DNA of 64,000 bases from Mauremys mutica. Its lineage: Eukaryota; Chordata; Testudines; Geoemydidae. Below the pieces are notes generated by a model, which did not search any database, had not been told where the DNA came from, and was given only the letters and a program-made list of their open reading frames with translations. Made by a program: the position numbers and the translations under genes. The stretch is from NCBI RefSeq assembly GCF_020497125.1, contig NC_059079.1, forward strand, positions 15,767,553 to 15,831,552. Reading direction: 5' to 3'. Below, one piece after another: positions 36,931 through 49,649 of the stretch (positions within the stretch are counted from its first letter, which is position 1; each line of letters starts with the position of its first letter).

Positions 36931-39900
36931 TGGCAGCAGGGCTGCTTTTTTTTTTTCCTCCCTTTTCTGCTTTCCCTCCCTCTTTGACAAAATGTCCCAG
37001 ACCTCACATTTATCAAATTAACATTTGATTTTTTTCACACTCTTCCGTGGAGCAGCCTCACTCTTGTCCCACTTGTATGCTTTCCTTTCTGTAACAAGAG
37101 ACCGTTAATGTGAACTACAGTTTCCACAGGGAAGCTTATTCAATTCTCTTTTTAAAAGTACATGGAGAAGTAGTTTGAAAAAGCCTGGTGCAGAGTAACT
37201 TGTCTCAGGCAGCTCCCTCAGGCTTTCAGCTTGGTTTTACTTTTATCTGCTGCTTTTCAAATATGGCATGTATGTGTATGTGTATTTTTGCCATGCAATA
37301 TTTTCTGTAGAGGGGAGGGAGAAAGTTCAATACATTACAGAACAACCTGATTACAGTAAAACTCTGGGATGGTACATTTATGTCACAGTGTAAAATCATC
37401 ACGTGTGAGAGAAGTGTGTTTTGCAAAGCGTTGCCTTTCATCTGAGACCCCAATCTAACTTTTCCCTCCATTTGTTTACGTTAGAACAGGTTACCATTCT
37501 GTTATGATCCCGAGCCATGTGTTACAGATCCCACATAATCTGGCTCGAGCTGCATTTGGGCACAATTAAAGTTTTAATAAAGTTCCAGTGAGCTCCGCAG
37601 AATGAGTTAACTAGCATGTCATGGTCAGTCGGGCCAGACAACCTTTGACATCTTGAATCTATAAGAGGTATAGTGAGTTAGGAGGATGCACAATAGTCCA
37701 TTGTAGCAGAAGATGCAAGTCCTGTTGTGATGAAGAGAGTCCTCAAATCATTACTGCCCTCGTTAGCGTGTTGTCCGTTAGGGATTAATTCGTTAGCAGT
37801 GCATTTTTAGTTTTCTGTAATTATTATTCTTGAGGCAAGCGTGAATTCTTCCAGTGAGAGAAAAAGTTCGCTGCCAGGACAATGAATGTATTATCCGTTC
37901 CTAACTGGACCGTGAACCTCAGCTCATTTCACATAGATATCAGTTAAAAAAGGACTGGCGAGTGGAATTACAAAACAAGGCATGATCAGTTTCATTGTAT
38001 GATACGCTGAAACAAGTAGGGGGTTTTCCCTCCCCCTCACCTCCCTGTACCACTTTTGATATCATTTGGAAAGTTTAAGACCTCTGAGGACTTGAAAGAC
38101 TTTTAAAAGTGAGATACGGAAGGTTTTTATTCTGCTCCTTGGTGGTGGCCATTGTGTGTATCATGTGGCTTGTGTTTAAAGGTGTTCGGGCTTTTGGGGG
38201 GGTTGTTTTGTTTTTGTGTTTTTAGTGTTTTGTTTTAAGGTTTAATTTCTTAACCATCCATTAGAGGTTTGCCAGTGCTTGCCAGTGAAATGTTACATGA
38301 AGCTTTTGGTTAATTATAATAGTGGAAGAATAACCACTTTACTTATACTACTGATTTTCCAATTAGACTTTCTGCCAGAGAAAATGGGAGGGAGAGGGGA
38401 GGAAAGAATGAAATGTTTGCATGCTCAGTAACTGTTGACTATTCATTTGACTTCTTTTAGCTTGTAAAACTCCAGTAAATAACCCTATTGATTCTCAGCT
38501 ATCATTTTCGAAGCAAAGTTGTAAACTGCATATTTTAACTAGATACTTGATGTCACAATGTAATTTAAGCTTATTCTAATTCACTTGTCTATTTTATTAG
38601 CACTCCTATTTTATTGTTTATCACCTGCTTTGATGATGGGGGTGTCAATGTTTATTTTTTCAAAAGTATCTTCAAATTCAGTTAGACAACTATTATCTCC
38701 CTTTGGAAAGTATCCTGGAAAGTGCTTTTCATTCACAATTATTTCACAGATGTTTTACTGCTGTGAATATAATATGTAAAAATGCTCAAAATATTTAGTA
38801 ATGCACTTGACTAAAAATAAACAGTTTTTTAAATCCACACATGCTGTTGTTTAGATTAAACATTGCAGAAAATTCTTCTTAAACGTGAACAAGTCACACC
38901 ATTTATTTTCTAAATGAACAAACAAGGAAAAAAACCAAAGAACCCCATAAAACAGTCTGTTTAAAAAGAAGTTGAGCTACACGAAAGATACTTTATTTTA
39001 ACTGAAATGAATAATTCAAGAACTTGTACAATAGATGTGTTAGTTACAAATAATTTTAAGATAAGATTTCAATTATTGATGGAAGAATCGGTATACCGTC
39101 TGAGTCTATAATGTCTAGTATAATCAAAAGTACACATGTATTAGTTATTTTTACTCCAAAACCTTCTCAGGGTTTCTACAATTGTTTAATCAAAAGTAAG
39201 ATACAAAGCAGATTTTAATGTTCTAAAGGCAAATAAAGCTTTTAAAATTACCTCATGCATCTTCTGGCTGCACAACAATCTCTGCTGCATAGTGCTAAAC
39301 TTCGGTTTGGGTACTGCCAGCATACAAAGAGATGAGTGAATACCCCTTCCATCCATACGGACTCAGCTGCCAGCACTGGGATATGCAATTTTGCTTTTTA
39401 ATGACTTGAAAACAATTTGTGTGTCAAATGAGTGAGTTTGTTTTCTTTCTGGAGCAGGTTCTGAACGAGATTTTAAGCCACAGTCATCTACTGTACTGAA
39501 CTATTATGACCAACTTTAAAGGTTCTGTGTCCTTCTGATGAAAAGACCTGTTATAATGAAAGAAAATGCTTTATTAAAAGCTGGGTGTAGTAATCTGTCT
39601 CTCAACCTCAGGCTCTTTCACTCCAGTCTACATTATGTTTATAGCTAGATAGCTGGAGATAATGGCGATTGGTTGATTGGATGATTAGTAAAAATGAATA
39701 GATTTTTATCTTCGGGTAAAGCAGCCTGCATTTTTAAAAAGAAATGGAGGCTTTATCATATGGAGTTCTGATGCTGACATTATCTTCTGTCATAAATAAG
39801 GCTATATTAATGCATCTCTAAAAAATACACTTTTCTACACTGCAGCTAGTATGTTCTCTGTAGCCAGCAGATGGACTGGCTAATGAAATGTATCTTTTGT

Positions 39901-42900
39901 CCGAGTAAAACAAAAAATGTAAAGTTTTTGTTTTAACCTGAGTTAAAAATGCTTCAAAGTATTTTAAGTAAGGCTTATAGCATGGGTATATTTTAAGAAT
40001 AATTACATTTGTCACAGCAGTTTAAGAAATCTTTTGAAATCTGATCCACTTCTCTCATGCTTTAATCATGCAAATCCAGAAATAGATATTAATTTAGCTT
40101 TACTGTGTTGTGACATCTCTGGTTGAAAATGTTCACAAAAGTTTACAGAATTTCTTTTGATTTCGACCCCCACCTCTTTTCAGATCTCTTAAACAACATG
40201 CAAAATATCAGGAGTTGGAAAAAATTGTGTAAATGAACATATTGGAAAAATGATAATGGAACATTTTATTTAAACTTGATGCTGTCTGAAAGACACTATA
40301 AAATATAAATCAGACAAAAGTTCCACTGGTTTTTGCAGTCTTGTGTTTGTAACAAATATATATTGCTGTACTTGTTTTATAAACATTTTGTTTTCAAAAA
40401 CGCACGAATCCTAGCAAGTTGGTATGCGATGGTGTTGGTCCATTTAATGAGGAAGCCACCTGTACAGTTCCTTTGTCTGTGAATTTTAAATGAACATACA
40501 CCGAATTATATATGTGGGGAAAATTCTCATTTACAGTATGTCACTATACTATGTAAAGATATTGAGCCAAACGTACTCTCGGTTTACATCCGTGTAAATC
40601 TAGAGTCACTGCATTGAAATGAATGGAGTGGCTCCAGATTTAGTCACCTGTGTGACTGAGAGCAAAGTTTGATCCATTATCTAGAATTTCTTAGTCAAAA
40701 TTGTTTTAAAACACAAACCATTGTCCTCTTCCAAACTTCTCTAGAAAGATGCCTTATTAATAAATAAAAAGCCATTTCAAAGGAGCACATGTAAGAGTTA
40801 CCATGCAAACTATTGTTATTGTGACAGTTAAAATGGATCCTTCAACTCCAGTAATATTCCAAAATTAATGACGGGGTTTTTTATATACAACTAAGAATAC
40901 ATATTTCAGTATCTCCTTTTATTTCTTTAGGTGCTACCATATTACAAATACAATTTTAAAAAACCCAGTTCGTGTAATGAATATGCTGGAATCATCTCAA
41001 AGCGGTCATTTTACTAATGTAAATGTTTTTAAAACATCAGTTCTTTGCTCTGCAGCTCTTGATAAATATTTTTCTTTCGTGCCTTTACGCTCAATTTTCT
41101 GAGCAAGTGGTTAAAATTGTTCAGGTAATCTCTGCAGCAGCTAAAGCGTAAAAATTATCAAAATTAGTAATGATTAGTAAATAAAGAATGCGTAAAATCC
41201 TCAATGTAAAGTATTAGCACAGAGGGGAATGTAAATAGTAACATATTTAATGAGATGAAATAAAACATTTATTATCTGGAAACCCGATCATTCTTTAAAG
41301 ATGAAAAAATGTCTGTCAGCGTAAAAGCCTATAACTGCTTGTTATATATGTTAAATGGATTCTAACTACCCTAACATGCTGTTGAGTTGTACTTGGCTTT
41401 CCTAATTTTAGCCTCCTGCAGAGAATTTACTAAATAGCAAGAGATTTACATATATTAATACTTATCCGTGGCATGTCATTATGAAAATAACAAAATGGAA
41501 ACAAAATAATATTGCACTAAAGATTTTCCGTAAACAGTTTTGTAAAGTAATTTCTTTAGAGTTATAAACTCTTCAGCAGCTGCGGAACTATATTTAAAAT
41601 ACTGTTTTTTAAAAGTGCCTGCCCCTTTAGTGTTTTCAGACGATTACCAAACGTAACTTATGCAATAGTAATTTGCTTACATTTATACAGTGCACCATTA
41701 GATATACTTCAGCTACTCGAAAGTCTCTTGGTTTTTTGTTATTCTACTGCTTCTTCTTTAGTGTATATGCGTTTGTCCTCCTTTATTTTCTGTTCTCTTT
41801 TTCCGTCACCTGTCCTGAATATTGTCAGGAATGTTTCTAATTTAAAGCCAAAGGAGTTAGTGCCTGATTAGAAGACAGGAAATTGGAGGATTAAACTGTC
41901 TGGTTGAACTTCCTTTACTATCAGCACTCAGTAACTTGCACTGGATTACAAACTCAACAGGACAATTTCTACAATGTGTCATTACTTCTGTTTGTTTTAA
42001 TTTTATTTTTTGTTAAAAAGCAGCAAAATGGGGGAAAGAGGCAGTTAGTGACACAAAGTCAATAGATCTGTGCAACATTGACATCCAGTAGTCTTAAAAC
42101 ATCATGATGTCTGTATAAGTATCTTCATCCTTAGATCTGAGAGTTCATTCAATTTCAGAATATCAATGTATGTAATATAGATGTATTAAATGAACTTTAG
42201 CTTGTAAACAACGGAGCAGCAGATAATGAAATACTTTCCGCGAGGAAAGAATGACGTTATTTTGGTAAGAGGATAATGCATCACATTAACCCTTATTCAA
42301 CCCTTTCCCCCTCAGAAACATTCAGGTTCACTGTAACGTAATGGTATAGCCAGGAAACATCCTAAGGGAGGGACAGTGAGAAAAGCCAATTTATCTGGAA
42401 GACTTAACTCTGATTCCTAGTACTACCAACTGCGCCAGGAATCTCAAGTGTGATGGTTCAGTTCATAGCTTGCCAGGTGAGAACACTTCACAGAGCCATT
42501 GATAACAGACCAGGATATGGAGAGGGAGCATTTCTTTTTAACTTTATGGGCCAATCCATCTGCTCCATTGACTTCAGTAGAATTACTCTAGGGATGATCA
42601 TGGCCCTCTATTTCCAAGTTTACTGTAATACATGAAAATAGCAAATAATAATGTGGTGGTGGGGGGTTAGGATCTCTCTTGTGCTGGATACCTAAAAGTA
42701 GCTCTAAACTTAATCTATGATGGACCTTATACCTCTCTGGGCTACCACTGTCCACCTCCCTTTCACACTATATACTATACTAAACTGGGATCCCAAATGC
42801 CGGTGAAGATTAGAGCGTACAGCTGAATGGAAGGAAATGGGCACTGCGACTCTGATCCTGCAGAGACTTACTTACAAAGGCAGTGGGACCACTCGTGTTT

Positions 42901-43239
42901 AAAATTAAGCATGAGCATAAATCTCTGCAGAATTAGAACTTTAGATTGATAAACTAGAAGAGTTGCCAGGAATGGTTGGGAACTGCTGATGTACATGGTG
43001 CTTTTTGGCTGCTTCTGAGATGTGTGGGGTTGAGTCATCCAGCAGGACACCCAGACTGATACTAAGAACAGGTGAAAATAGAAGTGGAAGGAAAGTATCT
43101 TTTTAAAAGGCTTAGTTGGTAAAGATGGATCTGTTTCAATAAGAATATGAAAGATTCTGAATCTGTCTCTAATGAAACAGAAAATATTATGAACTATCAT
43201 TTAATTTGAACAGAGGGGAGAATGGAAAGTTTATTGGTG
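36931..43239. other. Intronic interval, nearly free of transposons
   Basis: About 6 kb follow the exon with no long open frame. The only repeat-like piece is a diverged small inverted-repeat copy at about 40563-40677. Several stretches (37480-38020, 41020-41160, 41560-41900) have the mixed, non-repetitive composition typical of conserved intronic DNA, but conservation cannot be judged from one sequence. Confidence 0.5.
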
Positions 43240-43450
43240 TAAGCACAGAATTAAAACTCAGAGATCCCTTACTCTCAATTTTAGCACTGAATGAGTCCCA
43301 CTGTGGCGGTCAGCAACTCACTTCACCTCTCTCCATCAGGTGATCTGTACTTATTTATTTTCCTCATGGCACTTATTTATTTTTTAAGATATTGTGAGGA
43401 TAAAAGTTTTGCAACTCACTTTAAAGATGAATAGTGCTAAATGTTCATAA
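43240..43450 (+). mobile_element. Possible CORE-SINE/MIR-like copy, diverged
   Basis: The order 'ctcagagatccc', 'gtggcggtcagcaactcact', 'tcacctctctccatc', 'ttgtgaggataaaagtt' and 'gaatagtgctaaatgt' follows the MIR layout (tRNA-like head, core, then 'gaggattaaa...gtgct'). It is strongly diverged, so this is a weak call. Confidence 0.4.
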
Positions 43451-43692
43451 CTACACAAGGTCCCTTAAAGCAGATAAAATATTCTAAGTGTAAATCAGTG
43501 GCTCAGACTGGGGAAAACATTTTTTAGTTCGCTAATATCTTTGGCCAAAATCTTTATGAAGGCAAAACTCCCTTTAGCTTTACTAGGAGTCTTGGCTAAG
43601 CAAGGACTGTGGGATTTGAACCTACTAGCAATTACAAACCTCATTTGAAAATTTAAGCTCTTCACATAGGCAAATGCATGCACAAACACTAA

Positions 43693-43762
43693 GGCCCTGA
43701 TCCTGCTTTTATTGAAATCAATGGCGAAACTCTCCTTGACCTCATTGGTGCAGAATCAGTCC
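43693..43762. mobile_element. Small inverted-repeat element, GGCC family, 70 bp
   Basis: The ends GGCCCTGATCCTGC and GCAGAATCAGTCC are inverted repeats. The flanks are TAA and TAC. The interior contains 'gaaatcaatggcgaaact', as in related copies. Confidence 0.55.
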
Positions 43763-44445
43763 TACATAATAAATAAATGAGGCCAACCAGATTGGGACTC
43801 CATAGTGCCAGGCACTGTACAGATGCCCCAAAACTGTGAATGAAAACTTATCATAATAAAAATCACACATCTGATATCCATATACTAGATTACTGAAAAG
43901 TAGTTGGGTGATATAAGAATTCATAGAAGAGAGAAAACAGATATATTGGCTAATGGAGTGGAATTCAAACCATTTGCTGCATATAAACATATATTTTCCA
44001 GAGAGTTGCCAAACACAAACTTAACAATACAGCTAGAGATTTGTTAGAGTGTGGTATAGTACAGATGCCACGTGTTTTGCAGACTTTTACTACCAATAAT
44101 TACAATGTCTTTACTTTCAAAGGAAAACATGCTGCCCTTGATCCACACAATCAGCCCATATTTATTTCAAAACTCAAGTGGAATTGCACACATGGATTAA
44201 GGCTGTCTGTCGGAGCTGGGTAGAAATTGAAGGCTGTATGTAGCCTCATTGACTATGGCTAAAACAGGACTACTCAGAATACATCAGGGCATAGTTTGCC
44301 ATTGATCAATGCACATTTCTTAAATCAATGGGAGTTTGGTTCAAAAATATTTATGGTAAAATTCAGCCCCTAGCAAAGTGCTTCCACAATTTATATCTGG
44401 AACGTAAAGTAGATTATTTTGCCCAGAAGGAGATGGAGAAAATGA

Positions 44446-44534
44446 GCCAAATTCTGCACTCAAGTACATTTGCAATTGAATTCAGAGGAGTTCTGCCTTA
44501 TTAACACAGGTGTAACTAAATGCAGAATGTGGCC
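44446..44534. mobile_element. Small inverted-repeat element, GGCC family, 89 bp
   Basis: The ends GCCAAATTCTGCAC and 'atgcagaatgtggcc' are inverted repeats, followed by TAA. Confidence 0.5.
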
Positions 44535-44822
44535 TAAAATGTATGTGTAAAGCAAATGTGAAACAGAGGTCTTATACTTTCAAGGGTAGTATAACCCTAA
44601 ATTTGGCCTAAACTACCTGTTTTATTTGGTATAACTCTGTAACAGCCATACCTTATATGTTTCTTTAAAATCAAAACGAAACAAAAAACCACACCCAGAT
44701 TCTCCAAGGAATTCTCTGCAGTGCCTAGAGCTAAGTACTCATGCTCAAACCCCTATAATGATCATTGCCCAGCCTGCAGGGGCAACCCTGCAATAACAAG
44801 TTTGCATGCATATGCAGCAAGG

Positions 44823-44978
44823 CAGGGCTGCCCAGAGGATTCAGGGGGCCTGGAGCAAAGCAATTTCGGGGGCCCCTTCCATAAAAAAAAAGTTGCAATA
44901 TTATAGAATACTATATTCCTGTGGGGCCCGGGGCCTGGGGCAAATTGCCCCACTTGCTCCCCCTTCTGGGCGGCCCTG
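44823..44978. mobile_element. hAT-type non-autonomous element, CAGGGCTGCCC family, 156 bp
   Basis: The ends are CAGGGCTGCCCAGAGG and CTTCTGGGCGGCCCTG, with the exact 8-bp duplication CAGCAAGG at 44815-44822 and 44979-44986. The interior closely matches 11595-11762, including the A-run and 'aatattatagaatactatat'. Confidence 0.9.
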
Positions 44979-45659
44979 CAGCAAGGAAAATGTTTTGGTA
45001 AGATACAGTTTTGTTTCAAGAATCCAGTTGGTTGCTGAGGACATCAAAGCATTTTCACAATTATTTTCTCATTCTCAAAGTTTAATATTGTCTCCATATT
45101 ACTAAAAAGCACTGAGTTAAAAAGAGAAGTTTTTTTCTATTAATATTTTGCTTAAATATACTTTTGAAATATTTGCTTTAAATAAAGAACTCCTAAGCTG
45201 CTGGGCCACAGAGGATCTGAGACCACGGTGTAGGGAAGTTAACATAGATTTGGAGAAGAAAACATTTCTTCTCCGACCGCTATGGAATGCCTCATTAGGC
45301 ATACTGTGCTGCTCTATTCCCAGAAGCAGAGCTTCTTAGTAAACCCAGATTGATCGCCATGTGACAAATGATGTTGGGGAGGGGTGAACTCCACTAAAAA
45401 GTCCTTGCTCAGAACAGGCTCTTTCCCAGGTGACTGAAAGCCAGCCAGTCAAGAATTTTAAGAGCCATCACTCAGAATCCTGGTGTCCCAACCAGGTTCT
45501 AGCTGGGTTAATTATATCCTGCCTTCCTGGCGTTTCAACTGAATACGGTAGTCTTCTTCACTTCCTGACCCAAACTATTGTGTAGAGTTGCTGTGCCGTG
45601 TTAAGCAACTGCTGTGTTCCATCGTTGAGGTAGCTGCATTTCAATGGTGATCCTGCTAC

Positions 45660-45755
45660 ATCCAACAACGACCTCCCAGGGATGTTGCGAAAGCTTAATT
45701 TAAAATGTGTAAAGCACTTTGAGAGTCTCAAATGAAAGCAGCTATTGAAGACAAA
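45660..45755 (+). mobile_element. CORE-SINE/MIR-like 3' fragment
   Basis: 'gtgtaaagcactttgagagt' followed by 'tcaaatgaaagcagctattg' matches the 3' region of the SINE family seen in full at 49650-49879 ('gaagtgctttgagctatacc', 'gatgaaaagtgctatataag'). Confidence 0.55.
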
Positions 45756-46124
45756 ATGATTTTTTTTTATTATCTTCCCGTCATTGCTGGCTAGAAAGCT
45801 GAAAACCTCTTTGCTCATTCATCTTGGCATCACTCAGCACTTTTAATTACCCCAAATCCTAAACCTAGTCTGAGGTAGTTTACTTCCAGACACTTTCACC
45901 AAGGACTTTTTGAATAAATTATTGCTACATGTGCATGCGCGCACACACTCACATTTTGATAGCCGGGACTTACAGAATTTGAGATTCCAGTATGATAGAG
46001 AGAAATCACTATCACGGTGCCAGGGGCCAAATTCTGATCTTGTTTTCACTGGTGTACATCTGAAGCAACTCCGTTGACTTCAGATTTACACTGGTTTAAA
46101 TGAGAGTAGAAACTGGCCTTATGC

Positions 46125-46865
46125 ACTTCCATAGTGCTTAGCCTCTGAGCATCTCAGAGCATTTACAAATATTCATTAAGTCTTTCATCACCCATGTGAG
46201 AAAAAACGAGGAGTCCTTGTGGCACCTTAGAGACTAACAAATTTATTTGGGCATAAGCTTTTGTGTGCTAGAACCCACTTCATCAGATGCATGAAGTGAA
46301 AAATATAGGAAGAGGTATAAATACATGAAAGGATGAGGGTTGCTTTACCAAGTGTGAGGTCAGTCTAACGAGATAAATCAATTAACAGCAGGATACCAAG
46401 GGAGGAAAAATAACTTTTGAAGTGGTAAGAGAGTGGCCCATTACAGACAATTGACAAGAAGGTGTGAGTTAACAGCAAGGAGAAATTAGTATTGGGGAAA
46501 TTAAGTTTAGGTTTTGTAATGACCCAACCACTCCCAGTCTTTACTAAAGTAAAGAGTTCGTCATACATCTGATGAAGTAGGTGCTAGACCACGAAAGCTT
46601 ATGCCCAATAAATGTGTTAGTCTCTAAGGTGCCACAAGGACTCCTCATTGTCTTTGCTGATATAGACTAACACAGCTACCACTCTGAAACATGCGAGGAA
46701 GGTCACTAGCAATGTACCTATTTTACCTAGGAGGAGTTAGTTAAGCTGACTTGGCCAGGGTCACACACAGACCAATTGCAGAGGTAAGAAGAGAAACCAG
46801 GCCATCTGATTTCTGAACCTTGCTCTGACAATTGGCTAACATGCTTACTCTTAAGAACAGAGAGC
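46125..46865 (-). mobile_element. CORE-SINE/MIR-like copy, minus strand, split by a PLE
   Basis: The left part (46125-46200, 'agtgcttagcctctgagcat' and onward) and the right part (46691-46865, 'cttggccagggtcacaca', then 'agaaaccaggccatctgatt') form one minus-strand SINE. On the coding side it reads as a trinucleotide-poor tRNA-like head followed by 'tgtgtgaccctggccaag', the MIR core phrase. The PLE at 46201-46690 interrupts it. Confidence 0.6.
46201..46690 (-). mobile_element. Fold-back PLE fragment with inverted terminal copies
   Basis: The left arm, about 46206-46292, is the reverse complement of the PLE 3' terminus, and the right arm, about 46562-46650, is the same terminus in the + orientation. 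Between them, 46293-46561 is minus-strand PLE 3' UTR, matching the type seen at 390-600 ('cacaccttcttgtcaa' when reversed). The right arm continues to 46690 with 'gactaacacagctaccactc'. The flanks 'catgtgagaa' and 'catgcgagga' agree at 8 of 10 positions and probably mark the target duplication. No coding part remains. Confidence 0.75.
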
Positions 46866-47018
46866 ACATGCATGTGTGATGTACACACAGTCTGCCTATA
46901 GTAGATTTTTACCAAAAGCTTTCCTTTATCTTTCTGTCTGAAAACATAGGCTTGAAAGGGGAAAAAATGAAGGAAGGACTACTTAAGACAGAGGTTTAAA
47001 GTTGGATGGATTACCAAG

Positions 47019-47311
47019 CAGGGCTGCCCAGAGGATTCAGGGGGCCTGGGGTCTTTGGTGGCGGGGGGCCCCCGCTTCGGTGGTAATTCGGCGGCGGGGG
47101 ATCCTTCCGCTCCGGGACCCGCCGCCGAAGTGCCCCGAAGACCCGGAGCGGAAGAAACTCCGGAGGCCCGGGCCCCGCGAGAGTTTTCTGGGGCCCCCAG
47201 AATGAGTGAAGGACCTCGTTCCAGGGGCCCTGAAAAACTCTCGTGGGGGCCCTGCAGGGCCCGGGACCTGGGGCAAATTGCCCCACTTGGCCCCCCTTCT
47301 GGGCGGCCCTG
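47019..47311. mobile_element. hAT-type non-autonomous element, CAGGGCTGCCC family with a different interior, 293 bp
   Basis: The same ends as 44823-44978 (CAGGGCTGCCCAGAGG and CTTCTGGGCGGCCCTG) are flanked by the exact duplication TTACCAAG (47011-47018 and 47312-47319). The AT-rich core of its relatives is absent. In its place is a GC-rich segment with inverted repeats such as TCCGCTCCGGG/CCCGGAGCGGA (about 47107-47155) and GAGAGTTTT/AAAACTCTC. Confidence 0.9.
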
Positions 47312-47319
47312 TTACCAAG

Positions 47320-48707
47320 GTGTCTGAACTACCGCAGTTGACAGCAGCAAGCTTTCAAAAGCAACGTACAGATACAGCTACATCTAAAACAACTTTTAAC
47401 TTTTGCTGTTGCTAATAGATGCTTGCAGCTCTTATAAATCATGCGACACAGGAGCATCACAAAAAATTCTGATCTCCACTATGCCTGTCTCTAACTAGTA
47501 GAGAACAGGATGAGATGGATGTGTAAGGCAGATTATCCTACATCTCCCTGCTGCGGGATTGTGACACAATCCACATTCACCTCTGCTGCTGTTGGCTCAC
47601 ATGTACTGCACACACCTAGTGGTGCAGTGGAGGCCGTTCTTTATTGTGATGGGAAACTATCCCTTCAGCAACCACGGTAAGGTAAATTCCTCATTTATAA
47701 AGGCAGAGCCTGACTACTCACATTCCGCCGTATGGGATCAAGACAATGATTGCTATAGAAGTCGAGCACACACAATTACCTCATGTCCAAATCTCTATGA
47801 ACAGTTCCCAAAGAATTGAATAGAGAATAACTTTTCTATGAGTATTTTTGACTATCTTATATAATTTAATAGAAAGTTATATTTCTGCTCTTGGATTCTC
47901 TAGGGTGGTTTTAAAAAGACCTATAGAAAAGACCTCAGTCTTTAGTAAATCCCATAGGATTTTATAGTAATTGCTATAGAATCCTATTACATTTCTATAG
48001 ATCCCTGTTCTCATCTATATTCAATTCTATAGTGCTCTTCCACGTGGAAATACGGGGATGTCCATTCTCCAGGTGACTAGCAAGGAAACAAAGGGGGTAT
48101 ACTCTTAAATTAGTGAGGTTGCCCCATGGTGAAAACCTCAGACCTGTCAACCAGGGAGAGGTGCTTATCCCAGCCATTGGTTTCTGCTATAGAAAGATAA
48201 AACTGAAGAAGACAAAGAAAATGGCCAACGAAAGCCCAATTGTTCAACCACATTCCCTGGCAGGTGGAGAGAGAGGATTTGAGCTAGAGGCTCCCTTTTC
48301 TGTCATTGTGGTGACTGATGGTCAGGAGATCGCACTTGCTGCACTCTGGTGATGGGGGTGAGGATAAGGGCAACCTTTCATCTCTTACTCTACAGTACTT
48401 GTCGGTCAATTTTATTTTTCTACTAAAAATCCAGGCCTCTAACAATCAGACTGCCATCCTCCTTGGTCCTCCACCCTCCCTGGAGCACCACACAAGAGAA
48501 TGATGTTGGTTTACAGCAGGAGTTAACTTCTTCTTGCTTCACACTCACGCATGAGGATTTGAAAGGGCTGGAAATTGAAGATGAGGAGTTCACTGGTGTG
48601 AACTCTCTATGCTGGGGCCAATCCTCAAATTGAAGCCAGGGAGCTGTTTTATTGACTGAGAAAAGAGAGGCCCCTTACCTAACTCTATGGCTTTTCTCTG
48701 TTTGTCA
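47320..48707. other. Non-coding interval, possible old repeat
   Basis: 47880-48020 has repeated 'ctatagaa' and 'ttctatag' phrases similar to 13515-13740. No gene is seen. Confidence 0.35.
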
Positions 48708-48715
48708 GTCTGTCC

Positions 48716-48830
48716 TAGGGTGACCAGACAACAAGTGTAAAAAATCGGTGGGGGGTAATAGGTGCCTATATAAGAAAAAGCCCCCAAAATCAGGACTGTC
48801 CCTATAAAATCGGGACATTTGGTCACCCTA
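48716..48830. mobile_element. Short MITE with 8-bp duplication, 115 bp
   Basis: It begins TAGGGTGACCAGAC and ends TTTGGTCACCCTA. The exact 8-bp duplication GTCTGTCC lies at 48708-48715 and 48831-48838. The interior has 'caggactgtccctataaaat' paired loosely with the other half. The 8-bp duplication points to hAT-type mobilisation. I recognise the family as very common in turtles. Confidence 0.85.
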
Positions 48831-48959
48831 GTCTGTCCATAATGAGAGAATTTTTGAACACCACATCTGATCCATTCCAGCATTTTCAGGGAGATATAGA
48901 TGCTTCAGTGGGCAGAGCCCTATTGGCTTTGGTGAAAATTAGAAAACTGGAAAAGCCTG

Positions 48960-49067
48960 CCCCTGGAAATTTCCACTACTTGCATCCGAAGAAGTGGGTA
49001 TTCACCCACGAAAGCTCATGCTGCAAAACTTCTGTTAGTCTATAAGGTGCCACAGGATTCTTTGCCG
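48960..49067 (+). mobile_element. 5'-truncated PLE tail, 108 bp, with 13-bp duplication
   Basis: It contains 'catccgaagaagtgggtatt', 'cacccacgaaagctcatgct' and 'ataaggtgccacaggattct', a third variant of the PLE terminal block. The exact 13-bp duplication CTGGAAAAGCCTG flanks it at 48947-48959 and 49068-49080. Only the 3' tail was inserted. Confidence 0.85.
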
Positions 49068-49649
49068 CTGGAAAAGCCTGATTTCAGCTGGAGTAAGTGA
49101 AAGGAAAATCTCTCCCATTAGTGTGCAACCTTCTAGTTATTCATTTTATGGTAGTGCTCATGATGTACCAGCCATTTTCTAGATATTCAAGAATCAGCTC
49201 AGTTCGCTATAGGCGGCATGGCAGAAGTGGGACTGTATGAGAACGTTTCATGTGGACAGGATAAGGGATTTGGAGATAGGGTCAGGGAGATCATACTGTG
49301 CAAAAACAGGCCGTGTGGCAGGAGGCATGGGGTGACTATGTGGATGAAAGTAAGAATATAGGCAGAGCGGAGGCAATGAAGTTTGACCACGAAGGGTAAG
49401 TGGGGAGGGGCAGAGCTATAGAGTCTTGAGGATGGTGACAGGAAGCTTAAATTTGAGGTAAACATCCGCTCGTGTGCCTTGGATTGAAACACCTGTCCAA
49501 GTGTGTGTTAGTCAGCCCGTGAAAAGCCCCCTCGTCCCAGTGAGTTTGGTGAATGTAAATTCTAACGTATGTGTACGCGCAGGTGTAAGACTGTCTAATG
49601 TGTATGAGCACATTTTAGAATGATGACGTTGTGCACTGCAGGCATTTGC

